Source of the DNA: Rubrobacteraceae bacterium
GTDB taxonomy: Bacteria; Actinomycetota; Rubrobacteria; Rubrobacterales; Rubrobacteraceae
Reading direction: 5' to 3'
Assembly (NCBI GenBank): GCA_029240775.1
Contig: JARDZQ010000167.1
Coordinates: 1-7,357, forward strand
DNA length: 7,357 bases
Position numbers and translations under genes: made by a program. Below are positions 1-6,160 of this stretch, piece by piece. The notes under the pieces are model-generated. The model made no database searches. It saw only the letters and a program-made list of their open reading frames with translations, and was not told where the DNA came from. Each line of letters begins with the position of its first letter. The first letter of the stretch is position 1.

Positions 1-645
1 GCTGCGCAACCGGTACGGCCCGAGCTGCGCGAGGGCGAGACCAGCCTCCTCGGCCGCCTGTAACTCCTCTTCGCTCCACCCGCCTTCGGGACCCACGAAG
101 AGGCTCGCAGGAGCGCTGACGACGGCCTCCAACGGCGCGAGATCCGGCTCGTTGTGCAACAACACGCCCTCTCCCCCCGCCTCTAGCACAGCCTCGGAGA
201 AGCTCACGGGTTGCGCAACATCCGGCACGACCATACGCAGGGACTGGCGCGCCGCAGCCTTGGCCACCCGCCGCCAGCGCCCGACCTTCGCATCACCCGG
301 CCTCACGAGACCGCGCTCGGTCAGGAGCGGCACTATCTTCGTCGCCCCGACCTCGGTAGCCTTCTCGACGACGAGATCCATGCGCCCGCCTTTGGGTACG
401 GCCTGGTACAGGGAGAGCCCGACCTCCTCATACCCCTCGAGTACCTCCAGGACCCTCGCCTCGTCCCCCGCGCCCAGCTCGGCAAAGAACAGGCGCCCGT
501 CGGCATCTACGACCTCGAGGGCGTCCCCGTTGCGACCACGCAGGACCTTCAGCACGTGGCGGGCCTCGCCCTCCGGCAACCTCACCGAATCACCTGGCCC
601 CAGCGTGAGGTCTACGAAGATGCGCGTTATCGGCGTGCGCGTGAT
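1..645 (-). CDS. rsmE: 16S rRNA (uracil-1498-N3) methyltransferase RsmE, partial at window edge
   Basis: This SPOUT-family enzyme methylates U1498 of 16S rRNA at N3 using S-adenosylmethionine. The frame is open from the dnaJ stop to the left window edge. Visible family features are the N-terminal strand IFVDL, the PUA-like segment around EARHVLKVLRGRNGD, the block VVEKATEVGATKIVPLLTERG, the AARQSLR segment, and the C-terminal knot motif FVGPEGGWSEEE followed by LGPYRLRS, where LG-x-x-LR-x-ETA is expected. The last few dozen residues lie outside the window. The start is a problem: no ATG, GTG or TTG occurs before IFVD in any frame. Homologues usually begin just before the IFVD-like strand, so the codon ATA at 628-630 (ATA ACG CGC ATC) sits where an ATG would be expected; ATC at 643-645 is the first codon after GGGGAG. 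The first canonical codon, GTG at 583-585, would remove the first beta strand. A purine-rich GGGGGAG at 646-652 could be a ribosome binding site. The gene follows dnaJ directly, probably in one operon. The identity is well supported, the start is not. Confidence 0.85.
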   Translation of the reverse strand, partial: MTRTPITRIFVDLTLGPGDSVRLPEGEARHVLKVLRGRNGDALEVVDADGRLFFAELGAGDEARVLEVLEGYEEVGLSLYQAVPKGGRMDLVVEKATEVGATKIVPLLTERGLVRPGDAKVGRWRRVAKAAARQSLRMVVPDVAQPVSFSEAVLEAGGEGVLLHNEPDLAPLEAVVSAPASLFVGPEGGWSEEELQAAEEAGLALAQLGPYRLRS

Positions 646-651
646 CTCCCC

Positions 652-1782
652 CTACCTGAAGACTCCCCTGAGGCGGTCGAAAAAGGAGCCCCCGCTGCCA
701 TTGTAGGTCTCCTCCCCACTCACGGCCTCGAAGCGCTCGAGTAGCTCGCGCTGCTCGCCCGTGAGCCGCGTGGGCACCATGACGTCCACCACCACCTTGA
801 GATCCCCCCTTCCCCGGCCCCTTATACGCGGCATCCCCTCTCCTTTGAGCCTGAGCGTCGTCCCCGGCTGGGTCCCCGGCGCTATCCTGACCGGGGCTGT
901 CTCTTCGAGCGTCGGCACCTCGGCCTCCGTCCCGAGCGCCGCTTCGACGAAACTGACCCTCATCCGGTGCACGAGGTCCTCCCCGTCGCGCATGAGCTCG
1001 GGGTCTTCCTGGACCCGCACGGTCACGTACAGGTCCCCGGGCGGAGCCCCCGGCTCCCCGGCGTGCCCCGCACCAGGCACCCGGAGCCGCATGCCGTCCT
1101 CGATGCCGGGCGGAACGCGTAGCCTCCGCTCCTCGACCTCCAAGACCCTGCCGCTCCCCCGGCAGTTCTCACACGTAACCTCGACGACCCTGCCACGGCC
1201 GCCGCACGTCGAGCACGTCTGCGTGCTCACCATCTGGCCGAGGAAGCTCTCCCTTACCGTCCGGACGGCACCGGCGCCCCCGCAGGTACGGCAGGTATGG
1301 GACTCTGTGCCGCCAACGCCGTCGCAGACCGAACAGTTCTTTACGGCCTGCACCATTACCTGCCGGTCTACCCCGAACGCCGCCTCGCGCAGGGCGACCT
1401 CGACCTCCACCTCGATGTCGGCGCCGCGACTCGGTCCCCTCGAGGCCGTTGGGCCGAAGAAGGAACCACCGAAGCCACGGTCGCCGAAGAAAGCCTCGAA
1501 GATGTCCTGGAAGCCGCCGAACGGGTCTCCGCCAGGGTAGCCGCCAGCAGCGCCGCGGGGTACCTGGTGGCCGTAGGTGTCGTATGCGCGGCGGGACTCC
1601 GGGTTGGAGAGGACCTCGTAGGCCTCCGTGAGCTCCTTGAAGCGCTCCTCGGCGTCGGGATCGTGGTGGTTGACGTCCGGGTGGTGGTCGCGGGCGAGAC
1701 GGCGGTAGGCCTTCTTGATCTCCGCCTCCGACGCCCCTCGCGACACGCCCAGTATCTCGTAGTAGTCGCGCCTAGTAGCCAC
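652..1782 (-). CDS. dnaJ: Chaperone protein DnaJ (type I Hsp40, zinc-containing)
   Basis: This is the cochaperone that delivers unfolded clients to DnaK and stimulates its ATPase in the cytoplasm. The 376-residue protein has every type I domain in order. The J domain is at residues 5-70 with HPD at 34-36. A Gly/Phe-rich linker spans about 78-118. The zinc domain has four CxxCxGxG repeats beginning at C150, C164, C190 and C204. The C-terminal substrate-binding domains run from about 215 to 340, and a short Gly/Ser tail ends in FFDRLRGVFR. The length is normal for the family. The start is GTG at 1780-1782, reading VATRRDYYEILGV, with initiation as Met. It lies 2 bp after the hrcA stop with no strong Shine-Dalgarno, so translational coupling to hrcA is likely. 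A DnaJ next to hrcA and rsmE rather than next to dnaK/grpE resembles the second DnaJ (DnaJ2) of Actinobacteria. That paralogue assignment is inferred from context only. Confidence 0.96.
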   Translation of the reverse strand: MATRRDYYEILGVSRGASEAEIKKAYRRLARDHHPDVNHHDPDAEERFKELTEAYEVLSNPESRRAYDTYGHQVPRGAAGGYPGGDPFGGFQDIFEAFFGDRGFGGSFFGPTASRGPSRGADIEVEVEVALREAAFGVDRQVMVQAVKNCSVCDGVGGTESHTCRTCGGAGAVRTVRESFLGQMVSTQTCSTCGGRGRVVEVTCENCRGSGRVLEVEERRLRVPPGIEDGMRLRVPGAGHAGEPGAPPGDLYVTVRVQEDPELMRDGEDLVHRMRVSFVEAALGTEAEVPTLEETAPVRIAPGTQPGTTLRLKGEGMPRIRGRGRGDLKVVVDVMVPTRLTGEQRELLERFEAVSGEETYNGSGGSFFDRLRGVFR

Positions 1783-1784
1783 GT

Positions 1785-2695
1785 CTAAAACCCGGCGCTG
1801 AGGCGGAGGGTCAGGGCGTCCGCCGCAGAGCGGACCGTCGAGATGGCGGCGTCGTAGTCCATGCGCCTGGGTCCTATCAGGCTGACGACACCGAAGGGCC
1901 TCTCGTGGTGGCTGTATGCCGCGGCGACGAGGCTCGTTCCCACCAGGTTGTAGAGCGCGTTTTCCGCCCCGATCGACACGACGACGCCGGAGTCGGCGAG
2001 CGCCGAGCGCCTCAGGGCGTCGCTCATGAGGCTCATGAGCCAGCGCCTACGCTCGAAGATCTCCACGACCGCGGCGAGGTTGCCAGGGTCGAGGTCGTCG
2101 AGGCGCGCGAGCAGGGCCGAGGCCCCACGCACGAACACGCCGCGGTCGGTGGCCCGCCCTAGCACCTCGATGGCCTCGAGAACGGCCCCGACGACGAGCG
2201 GGTCGTGATCCGAGAGCGCATTGCGGGCTGCGGTGCCCCGCTCTCCATCGTGACGACGAGCAATAGCGCACCGTCGGCCAGCGGCAGGTAGTCAACCCGC
2301 GAGAGCGAGTCGCCGAGGGCGCTCGGGCCGGCTACGACGGCCAGGAGGCGCGTGACCTCGCTCATCCCCTGCGAGACGCCGCGCAGCAGCTCGTCCAGGT
2401 TGCCGTACCCTTCCGGCGCCTCGAAACGAGTCTCCTCCCGGGAATCCCCAGTCATCAGGGCGTCCACGTAGTAGCGGTAGCCCGCGTCGGTAGGGACGCG
2501 GCCGGCGGAGGTGTGAGGGTGGGTGAGCAGGCCCCTCGACTCCAGGTCGGCGAGGTCGGCACGGATCGTGGAGCTGCTCGCGTCCACGGCGTCGGTGAGG
2601 GCGTGACTGCCTACCGGAGCGCCGGTCGAGATGTAGAGCTCCAGCGTCTTGAGGAGTATCTCGCGCTGCCTGTCGGAGATCTCGGGATGCCTCAT
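1785..2695 (-). pseudogene. hrcA: Heat-inducible transcription repressor HrcA, frameshifted and internally shortened
   Basis: HrcA represses groE and dnaK operons by binding CIRCE operators. The N-terminal part, from ATG at 2693-2695, is clear: it opens with RHPEISDRQREILLKTLELY, has a winged-helix with SSTIRADLADLE at residues 41-52, and has HTSAGRVPTDAGYR at 61-74. This frame continues to LLLVVTMESG near 2237 and then runs into unrelated residues and a TAG at 2159-2161. The C-terminal part is in another frame. It reads ALSDHDPLVVGAVLEAIEVL from about 2219, then VFVRGASALL, SIGAENALYNLVGTSLVAA and VSLIGPRRMDY, and stops at 1785-1787. Intact homologues have roughly 80-90 residues between the LVVT strand and the V-x-x-GG-like motif; here only about 35-40 remain. 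About 40-50 residues of the GAF-like domain therefore appear deleted, at a length that breaks the frame. The DNA-binding half could still be made, but a normal repressor cannot. A GTG at 2732-2734 is a possible earlier start but lacks family similarity. Assembly error is an alternative. Confidence 0.85.
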
Positions 2696-2711
2696 AACGT
2701 GAGAAATTTTA
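2693..2711 (-). promoter_or_regulatory. Predicted hrcA promoter with extended -10, nearly leaderless
   Basis: On the minus strand the motif TGTTAAAAT occurs just before hrcA: TAAAAT at 2706-2711 preceded by TG and one base, a good extended -10. Ten bases separate the hexamer from ATG at 2693-2695, which would leave a leader of only about 3-5 nt. No Shine-Dalgarno is present before this ATG. The -35 position (about 2729-2734, GTGGGA) is poor, which an extended -10 could tolerate. This is a prediction from pattern only. Confidence 0.5.
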
Positions 2712-2737
2712 ACACGGGCGCGGGTTGGTCCCACCCG

Positions 2738-2769
2738 GGAGTGAGGCGCGGACGCTCCAGCGATTCGCT
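2738..2769. promoter_or_regulatory. Inverted repeats upstream of hrcA promoter, possible operator
   Basis: GGAGTG (2738-2743) and CGCTCC (2753-2758) form an imperfect inverted repeat with a 9-bp spacer. The palindrome AGCGATTCGCT (2759-2769) follows immediately. The 9-bp spacing recalls CIRCE, but the half-sites are in the opposite sense to GCACTC-N9-GAGTGC, so I do not call this CIRCE. It lies just upstream of the predicted -35 region of hrcA. It could be a regulator site or chance in GC-rich DNA. Confidence 0.25.
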
Positions 2770-2788
2770 AAAATCGGCGCCCCGCCAA
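2770..2788 (-). terminator. Possible intrinsic terminator between lepA and hrcA
   Basis: On the minus strand TTGGCG-GGG-CGCCGA forms a 6-bp stem (one G-U pair) with a 3-base loop, followed at once by TTTT. It lies about 115 bp after the lepA stop and before the predicted hrcA promoter, which suits termination of lepA transcripts. The stem is short, so strength is uncertain. Confidence 0.4.
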
Positions 2789-2901
2789 GGATAGGGTTTT
2801 GAGGCTGTTAGGTTCTTTGGGGTGCATTGTGGAGCCGAGATCTATCAACCGACCGAGACCTCATAGCCTTCCTCTGGCCCCGGCTCGCCTCGCGGACCGT
2901 G
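2789..2901. other. Gene-free stretch downstream of lepA
   Basis: Together with the terminator, repeats and promoter to its left, this makes about 200 bp without a convincing gene between the lepA stop and the hrcA start. I see no tRNA-like fold, no ribosome binding site with a sensible ORF, and no remnant I can name. In many bacteria hemW sits between lepA and hrcA; no trace of it is visible here. The near-direct repeat CCGAGATC / CCGAGACC (about 2833-2862) is probably chance. Confidence 0.6.
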
Positions 2902-4680
2902 CTATATACGCAAAGCGGCGAGAAAGGCTTCCTGCGGGATCTCCACGCTACCCACCTGCTTCATCCGGCGCTTGCCCGCCTTCTGCTTCTCGAGCAGCTT
3001 CCGCTTTCTGGTGATGTCGCCGCCGTAGCACTTGGCGGTCACGTCCTTGCGGTAGGCGCGCACGGTCTCGCGCGCGATGATCCTGCGCCCCATCGCGGCC
3101 TGCAAAGGCACCTCGAACTGCTGGCGCGGGATGAGCTCCTTGAGCTTCTCTACGAGCGCCCGCCCGCGCGGGTACGCCTTGTCGCGGTGCACGATGACCG
3201 AGAGCGCATCCACCGGCTCCCCGGAGACCAGAACCTCGACCTTGACCAGGTCCGCAGCCTCGTAGGCTACGAGCTCGTAGTCGTAGGAGGCGTAGCCCCT
3301 AGTGCGGCTCTTCAGGGCATCGAAGAAGTCAGTTATGACCTCCGCGAGCGGCAAGTCGTAGGTGAGCTGCACGCGGCGGGTAGAGATGTACTCCATCCCG
3401 ACGGAGGTGCCGCGCTTCTCGTGGCAGAGGCTCATCACGGCGCCCACAAACTCCCTGGGGGCGATGATCGTCGCCCGCACCACGGGCTCCCGGATCTCCT
3501 CGAACGACTCGGGCAGGTCGCTGGGGTTGGTGATCTCCAGGGTCTCGCCGTCCACCACGACCTCGTACTTCACGCTGGGCGAGGAGGCTATGAGGTCGAG
3601 GTCGAACTCGCGCTCGAGTCTCTCCTGCACGATCTCCATGTGCAGCAGACCCAGAAAACCGCAGCGGAAGCCGAAGCCCATGCGCGAGTTCTCAGGCTCG
3701 AAGAAGAGCGAGGCGTCGTTGAGCTGCAGCTTGGAGAGGGCATCACGCAAGCGCTCGAAGTCGTCGCCCTCCGTCGGGTAGAGGCCGGAGAAGACCGTAG
3801 GCAGCGCCTGCGCGTAGCCGGGCAGGGGCTCGGATGCGGGGTTCTCCACCCTCGTCACGGTGTCGCCGACGCGCAGGGCCTCTATGTCCTTGAGGCCGGC
3901 GATCACGTACCCCACCTCACCGGCGGCGAGAGCGGGTAACGCCGTGGGCTTCGGCGAGTAGCAGCCGACCTCGAGGAGCTCGAACTGCTCCTCGCTGCCC
4001 ATCGCGCGCACTCTATCGCCCTTCTTCAGGCTCCCGTCAACGAGGCGCGTCAGGGAGACTACACCGCGGTAGGGGTCGTAGTGGGAGTCGAAGATCAGGG
4101 CTCGCGTCTCCTCCTGCGTCGTTGTCGGGGGCGGGACGCGGTCCACGATGGCATCGAGCACCTCCTCCACGCCCTCGCCAGTCTTGGCGGAGATCTTCAG
4201 TAGCTCATCCTCGTCCACCCCGAGGAGCTCGACGATCTCCTCGGTAACGGCCGGCACGTCTGCTACGGGGAGGTCTATCTTGTTGAGGACCGGGATGATC
4301 TCCAGGTCGTGCTCCATCGCCAGGTACAGGTTCGCGAGCGTCTGCGCCTGGATGCCCTGGCTGGCGTCCACGATCAGGAGTGCGCCCTCGCAGGCAGCTA
4401 TGGCTCGCGAGACCTCGTAAGCGAAGTCCACGTGGCCAGGAGTGTCTATGAGGTTGAGCGTCCACTCGTCGTCGCCTCTGTTGTAGCGCAGGCGCACGGC
4501 CTGGGCCTTTATCGTGATCCCACGCTCTCGCTCGAGCTCCATGGTGTCCAGGATCTGGGCGACCCGCTCCCGCTCGGGTACGGCGTCCGTGAAGTCGAGA
4601 AGCCGGTCGGCGAGAGTGCTCTTGCCGTGATCAATGTGCGCGATTATGCAGAAATTGCGCGTACGCTCGATGTTTTCCAC
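2902..4680 (-). CDS. lepA: Elongation factor 4 (LepA), back-translocating GTPase
   Basis: LepA is a ribosome-associated GTPase of the translation factor family, linked to back-translocation and to 30S assembly and initiation fidelity. The protein has 592 residues, normal for the family (about 600). GTPase motifs are intact: AHIDHGKST (14-22), RGITIKAQ switch I (53-60), DTPGH (79-83) and NKID (133-136). EF-G-like domains II, III and V follow (for example GFLGLLHMEIVQERLEREFD in domain III). The LepA-specific C-terminal domain ends with the conserved KCYGGDITRKRKLLEKQK and GSVEIPQEAFLA blocks, which separates it from EF-G and BipA/TypA. The start is GTG at 4678-4680 (encoded VENIERTRNF, initiated as Met). 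No Shine-Dalgarno lies upstream; a -10-like TAAACT ends 6 bp before the GTG, so leaderless initiation is likely. It is divergent from rpsT across 77 bp with overlapping promoters. No damage is seen. Confidence 0.98.
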   Translation of the reverse strand: MENIERTRNFCIIAHIDHGKSTLADRLLDFTDAVPERERVAQILDTMELERERGITIKAQAVRLRYNRGDDEWTLNLIDTPGHVDFAYEVSRAIAACEGALLIVDASQGIQAQTLANLYLAMEHDLEIIPVLNKIDLPVADVPAVTEEIVELLGVDEDELLKISAKTGEGVEEVLDAIVDRVPPPTTTQEETRALIFDSHYDPYRGVVSLTRLVDGSLKKGDRVRAMGSEEQFELLEVGCYSPKPTALPALAAGEVGYVIAGLKDIEALRVGDTVTRVENPASEPLPGYAQALPTVFSGLYPTEGDDFERLRDALSKLQLNDASLFFEPENSRMGFGFRCGFLGLLHMEIVQERLEREFDLDLIASSPSVKYEVVVDGETLEITNPSDLPESFEEIREPVVRATIIAPREFVGAVMSLCHEKRGTSVGMEYISTRRVQLTYDLPLAEVITDFFDALKSRTRGYASYDYELVAYEAADLVKVEVLVSGEPVDALSVIVHRDKAYPRGRALVEKLKELIPRQQFEVPLQAAMGRRIIARETVRAYRKDVTAKCYGGDITRKRKLLEKQKAGKRRMKQVGSVEIPQEAFLAALRI

Positions 4681-4686
4681 CCGCAG

Positions 4687-4715
4687 AGTTTACCATTTGC
4701 TCTACCTGTGTTACA
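4687..4715 (-). promoter_or_regulatory. Predicted lepA promoter (leaderless)
   Basis: On the minus strand, TGTAAC (4710-4715) as -35, a 17-bp spacer, then TAAACT (4687-4692) as -10 matching TANNNT. The GTG start codon begins 6 bp after the hexamer, so the expected transcription start falls on or beside the start codon. It overlaps the rpsT promoter on the other strand. Confidence 0.5.
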
Positions 4716-4717
4716 TT
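4689..4717 (+). promoter_or_regulatory. Predicted rpsT promoter
   Basis: TTTACC (4689-4694) as -35, a 17-bp spacer, and TACATT (4712-4717) as -10 matching TANNNT. The predicted start near 4724 would give a 5' leader of about 34 nt containing the ribosome binding site at 4744-4750. Only this stretch of the short divergent intergenic region is available for an rpsT promoter, which supports the call. Confidence 0.55.
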
Positions 4718-4743
4718 CTCCGGGTCAGAGAAGTATCAAAGCA

Positions 4744-4750
4744 AGAGGAG
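4744..4750 (+). promoter_or_regulatory. rpsT ribosome binding site deciding the start
   Basis: AGAGGAG lies here. It is 1 bp from the GTG at 4752 but 7 bp from the GTG at 4758. Only the second spacing is normal, so 4758 is preferred as the S20 start. Confidence 0.65.
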
Positions 4751-4757
4751 CGTGAGC

Positions 4758-5012
4758 GTGCCCGCACCATCCAAGCGCGACAAGCAGAGCCTGAAGCGGT
4801 TCGAGCAGAACCGCGGCGTCGAGTCCCGACTGAAGAACCTCTCCAAGGGGTTCTTCAGGGCGCTCGAGGCCGGCGACAGGGAGAGGGCCCGCCAGCTCAG
4901 GGACGAGTCGCAGAGGACCTACGACAAGGCCGCCACGAAGGGCGTCATCCACCCCAACAAGGCGGCCCGCAAGGTGAGCCGGCTCGACAAGGCGCTGGCC
5001 TCCAGCGAGTAA
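4758..5012 (+). CDS. rpsT: 30S ribosomal protein S20
   Basis: S20 is a primary binding protein of the 30S subunit that contacts 16S rRNA (5' domain and helix 44). The protein has about 84 residues, typical for bacterial S20, and is rich in Lys and Arg. Visible family features are the N-terminal APSKRDKQSLKRFEQNRGVE, matching the usual SAKKRIRQxxKRRxxN pattern, SRLKNLSKGFFRALEAGD in the first long helices, and the C-terminal GVIHPNKAARKVSRLDKAL, where most S20 have GxIHKNKAARxKSRL. The preferred start is GTG at 4758, set by the ribosome binding site; GTG at 4752 would add two residues. It has its own predicted promoter, divergent from lepA. Its stop lies 14 bp from the stop of the convergent flavoprotein pseudogene, with a strong hairpin across the junction. 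Confidence 0.97.
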   Translation: MPAPSKRDKQSLKRFEQNRGVESRLKNLSKGFFRALEAGDRERARQLRDESQRTYDKAATKGVIHPNKAARKVSRLDKALASSE

Positions 5013-5018
5013 CCCCAC

Positions 5019-5046
5019 GGGCGGCCTCAGCCGCTTCTGAGCGCCC
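5019..5046. terminator. Hairpin between convergent rpsT and reductase, likely bidirectional terminator
   Basis: GGGCG (5019-5023) and CTCAG (5026-5030) pair with CTGAG (5037-5041) and CGCCC (5042-5046), giving 10 pairs with a 2-base bulge and a 6-base loop. It begins 7 bp after the rpsT stop and overlaps the last codons of the reductase. No T-run follows on either strand, so it may be a factor-assisted or hairpin-only terminator. Confidence 0.5.
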
Positions 5047-6140
5047 ATTCGGCAGCCCTGAGCCGCTCGCTACCGCCGCCTTCCGTGGACGCGAGCGGTA
5101 TCAGGCCCAGGGTGCGCGAGATCCTGCGCGCAGCCAGCCCCACTACCGCGGTGAAGGTGGGGTAGGCGAGCTCGAGGTCGTCGGCGAGCTGCTCGACGCA
5201 CATCCCAGCGCGCATGGCGGTAGCGGCGATCTGGACGACCTCTACGGCCTGCTCGCCTACGATGTGCGCCCCGAGGACGCACTGCGTCGCCCGCGAGACG
5301 ATGAGCTTGCACGAGCCGACTTGATGTCCGTCTATGATCCCCCGGTCGAGGTCTGCGTAGGGCACCACGGCAACGGCGCAGTCTTGCTTGCGGCGGGCCT
5401 CTACCTCGGTGATACCCACGCTTCCGTACTCGGGGTCAGTGAAGCCGCCGTGCGGCACGACCGCGTGGCGCAGAGCCCTGCGACCGCCGAGCACCGCGTT
5501 CTCGGCAGCGATCTCCGCCTCGTGGGTGGCGCTCTGCACGAGCATCATCCGGCTCGTAAGGTCCCCCGCGGCGAAGACGTGCGGCGAGCTGGCAGCCCGT
5601 AGCTGCCGCGCCGATGACAGCGACGGATCGGGGCAGCTCCCCCATCGTCCACACGTCGCTGGGGGTTAGGGCGAGCTCGCCTCCCGGCAGGTCCAGCCGA
5701 CGAGCGCGTCCGCCGGCGCACAGGACAAACTTCTCAGGCTCCAGGCGCCGCCCGTCCCTCAGAGCCAGAGAGTGCTCGCCGGCGAAGCGTGCGGCGCCGA
5801 TCCCCTCGAAGACAAGCACCCCCGCCTCTTCCAGCCGCTCCATGAGACGTTTCTTCTCGTGTACCTCCTCAACGAGGGTGCGTGCTCGCTCGAGAACCTT
5901 CGGAAAATCTACCTCCAGCTGCCCGCCCACGAGGTCGTGTCGTAGTCGGCGAACTGCCTGGAGTCGCGCACGAGCCGCGCTGCGTGGGCGAGCACGCGGG
6001 TCGGGACGCAGCCGTCGTTAGTACAGGTGCCCGCCCAGCCGCCCGCGCTCGACGAGCGCTACTTCGGCCCCAAGCTCCCTTGCGCGCAACGCAGCCGTCA
6101 CGCCCGCCAGTCCGCCGCCCACCACGACAACCTCGTACAA
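5027..6140 (-). pseudogene. FAD/NAD-dependent disulfide oxidoreductase (dihydrolipoyl dehydrogenase/mercuric reductase-like), broken
   Basis: This is a remnant of a class I pyridine nucleotide-disulfide oxidoreductase. It starts at TTG 6138-6140 behind GGGAGGGG, 20 bp after the holA stop, so it is probably co-transcribed with holA. Visible in order are the FAD dinucleotide fold VVVVGGGLAG, the redox pair in TCTNDGCVPTRVLAHAARLV, then VDFPKVLERARTLVEEVHEK, FVLCAGGRARRLDLPG, the start of the NAD fold SVAVIGAAATGCQLA, then directly SSPHVFAAGDLTSRMMLVQS (the FAD-binding AAGD motif) and the C-terminal dimer domain with YPTFTAVVGLAARR. The reading frame changes three times: an extra base in the run at 6029-6033 between GG and TCTNDGC, a compensating change at about 5934-5946, and a junction at 5583-5591. 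At that junction most of the NAD-binding domain is missing; about 370 codons remain against roughly 460 usual. The C-terminal YPTF segment replaces the His-x4-Glu catalytic pair region of classical lipoamide dehydrogenases, so the substrate is unknown. It cannot give a working enzyme as read. Confidence 0.85.
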
Positions 6141-6160
6141 CGCCCCTCCCTTTCGATGCG

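Noticed and set aside
2047..2295. Minus-strand frame of 82 codons inside hrcA as a separate small gene
   Set aside because: It is the third frame through hrcA, Arg-rich and without similarity; the other two frames carry the HrcA residues.
2784..2822. Hairpin CCAAGGA ... TCTTTGG downstream of lepA as an RNA element
   Set aside because: Seven pairs with one wobble around a loop of about 22 bases and no known RNA consensus; too weak to call.
2827..3939. Long plus-strand open frame of 370 codons opposite lepA
   Set aside because: It lies wholly antisense to the highly conserved lepA apart from a short end, has no recognisable domain or ribosome binding site, and is the kind of shadow frame expected in GC-rich DNA.
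4610..4624. GAGTGCTC-like CIRCE half-site inside lepA, with a similar one near 5769
   Set aside because: Single half-sites inside coding sequence without the partner repeat at 9-bp spacing; expected by chance.
4634..5602. Plus-strand open frame of 322 codons across the lepA start, rpsT and the reductase
   Set aside because: It is out of frame with rpsT and antisense to the others; its composition is Arg/Gly/Ala-rich with no family pattern.
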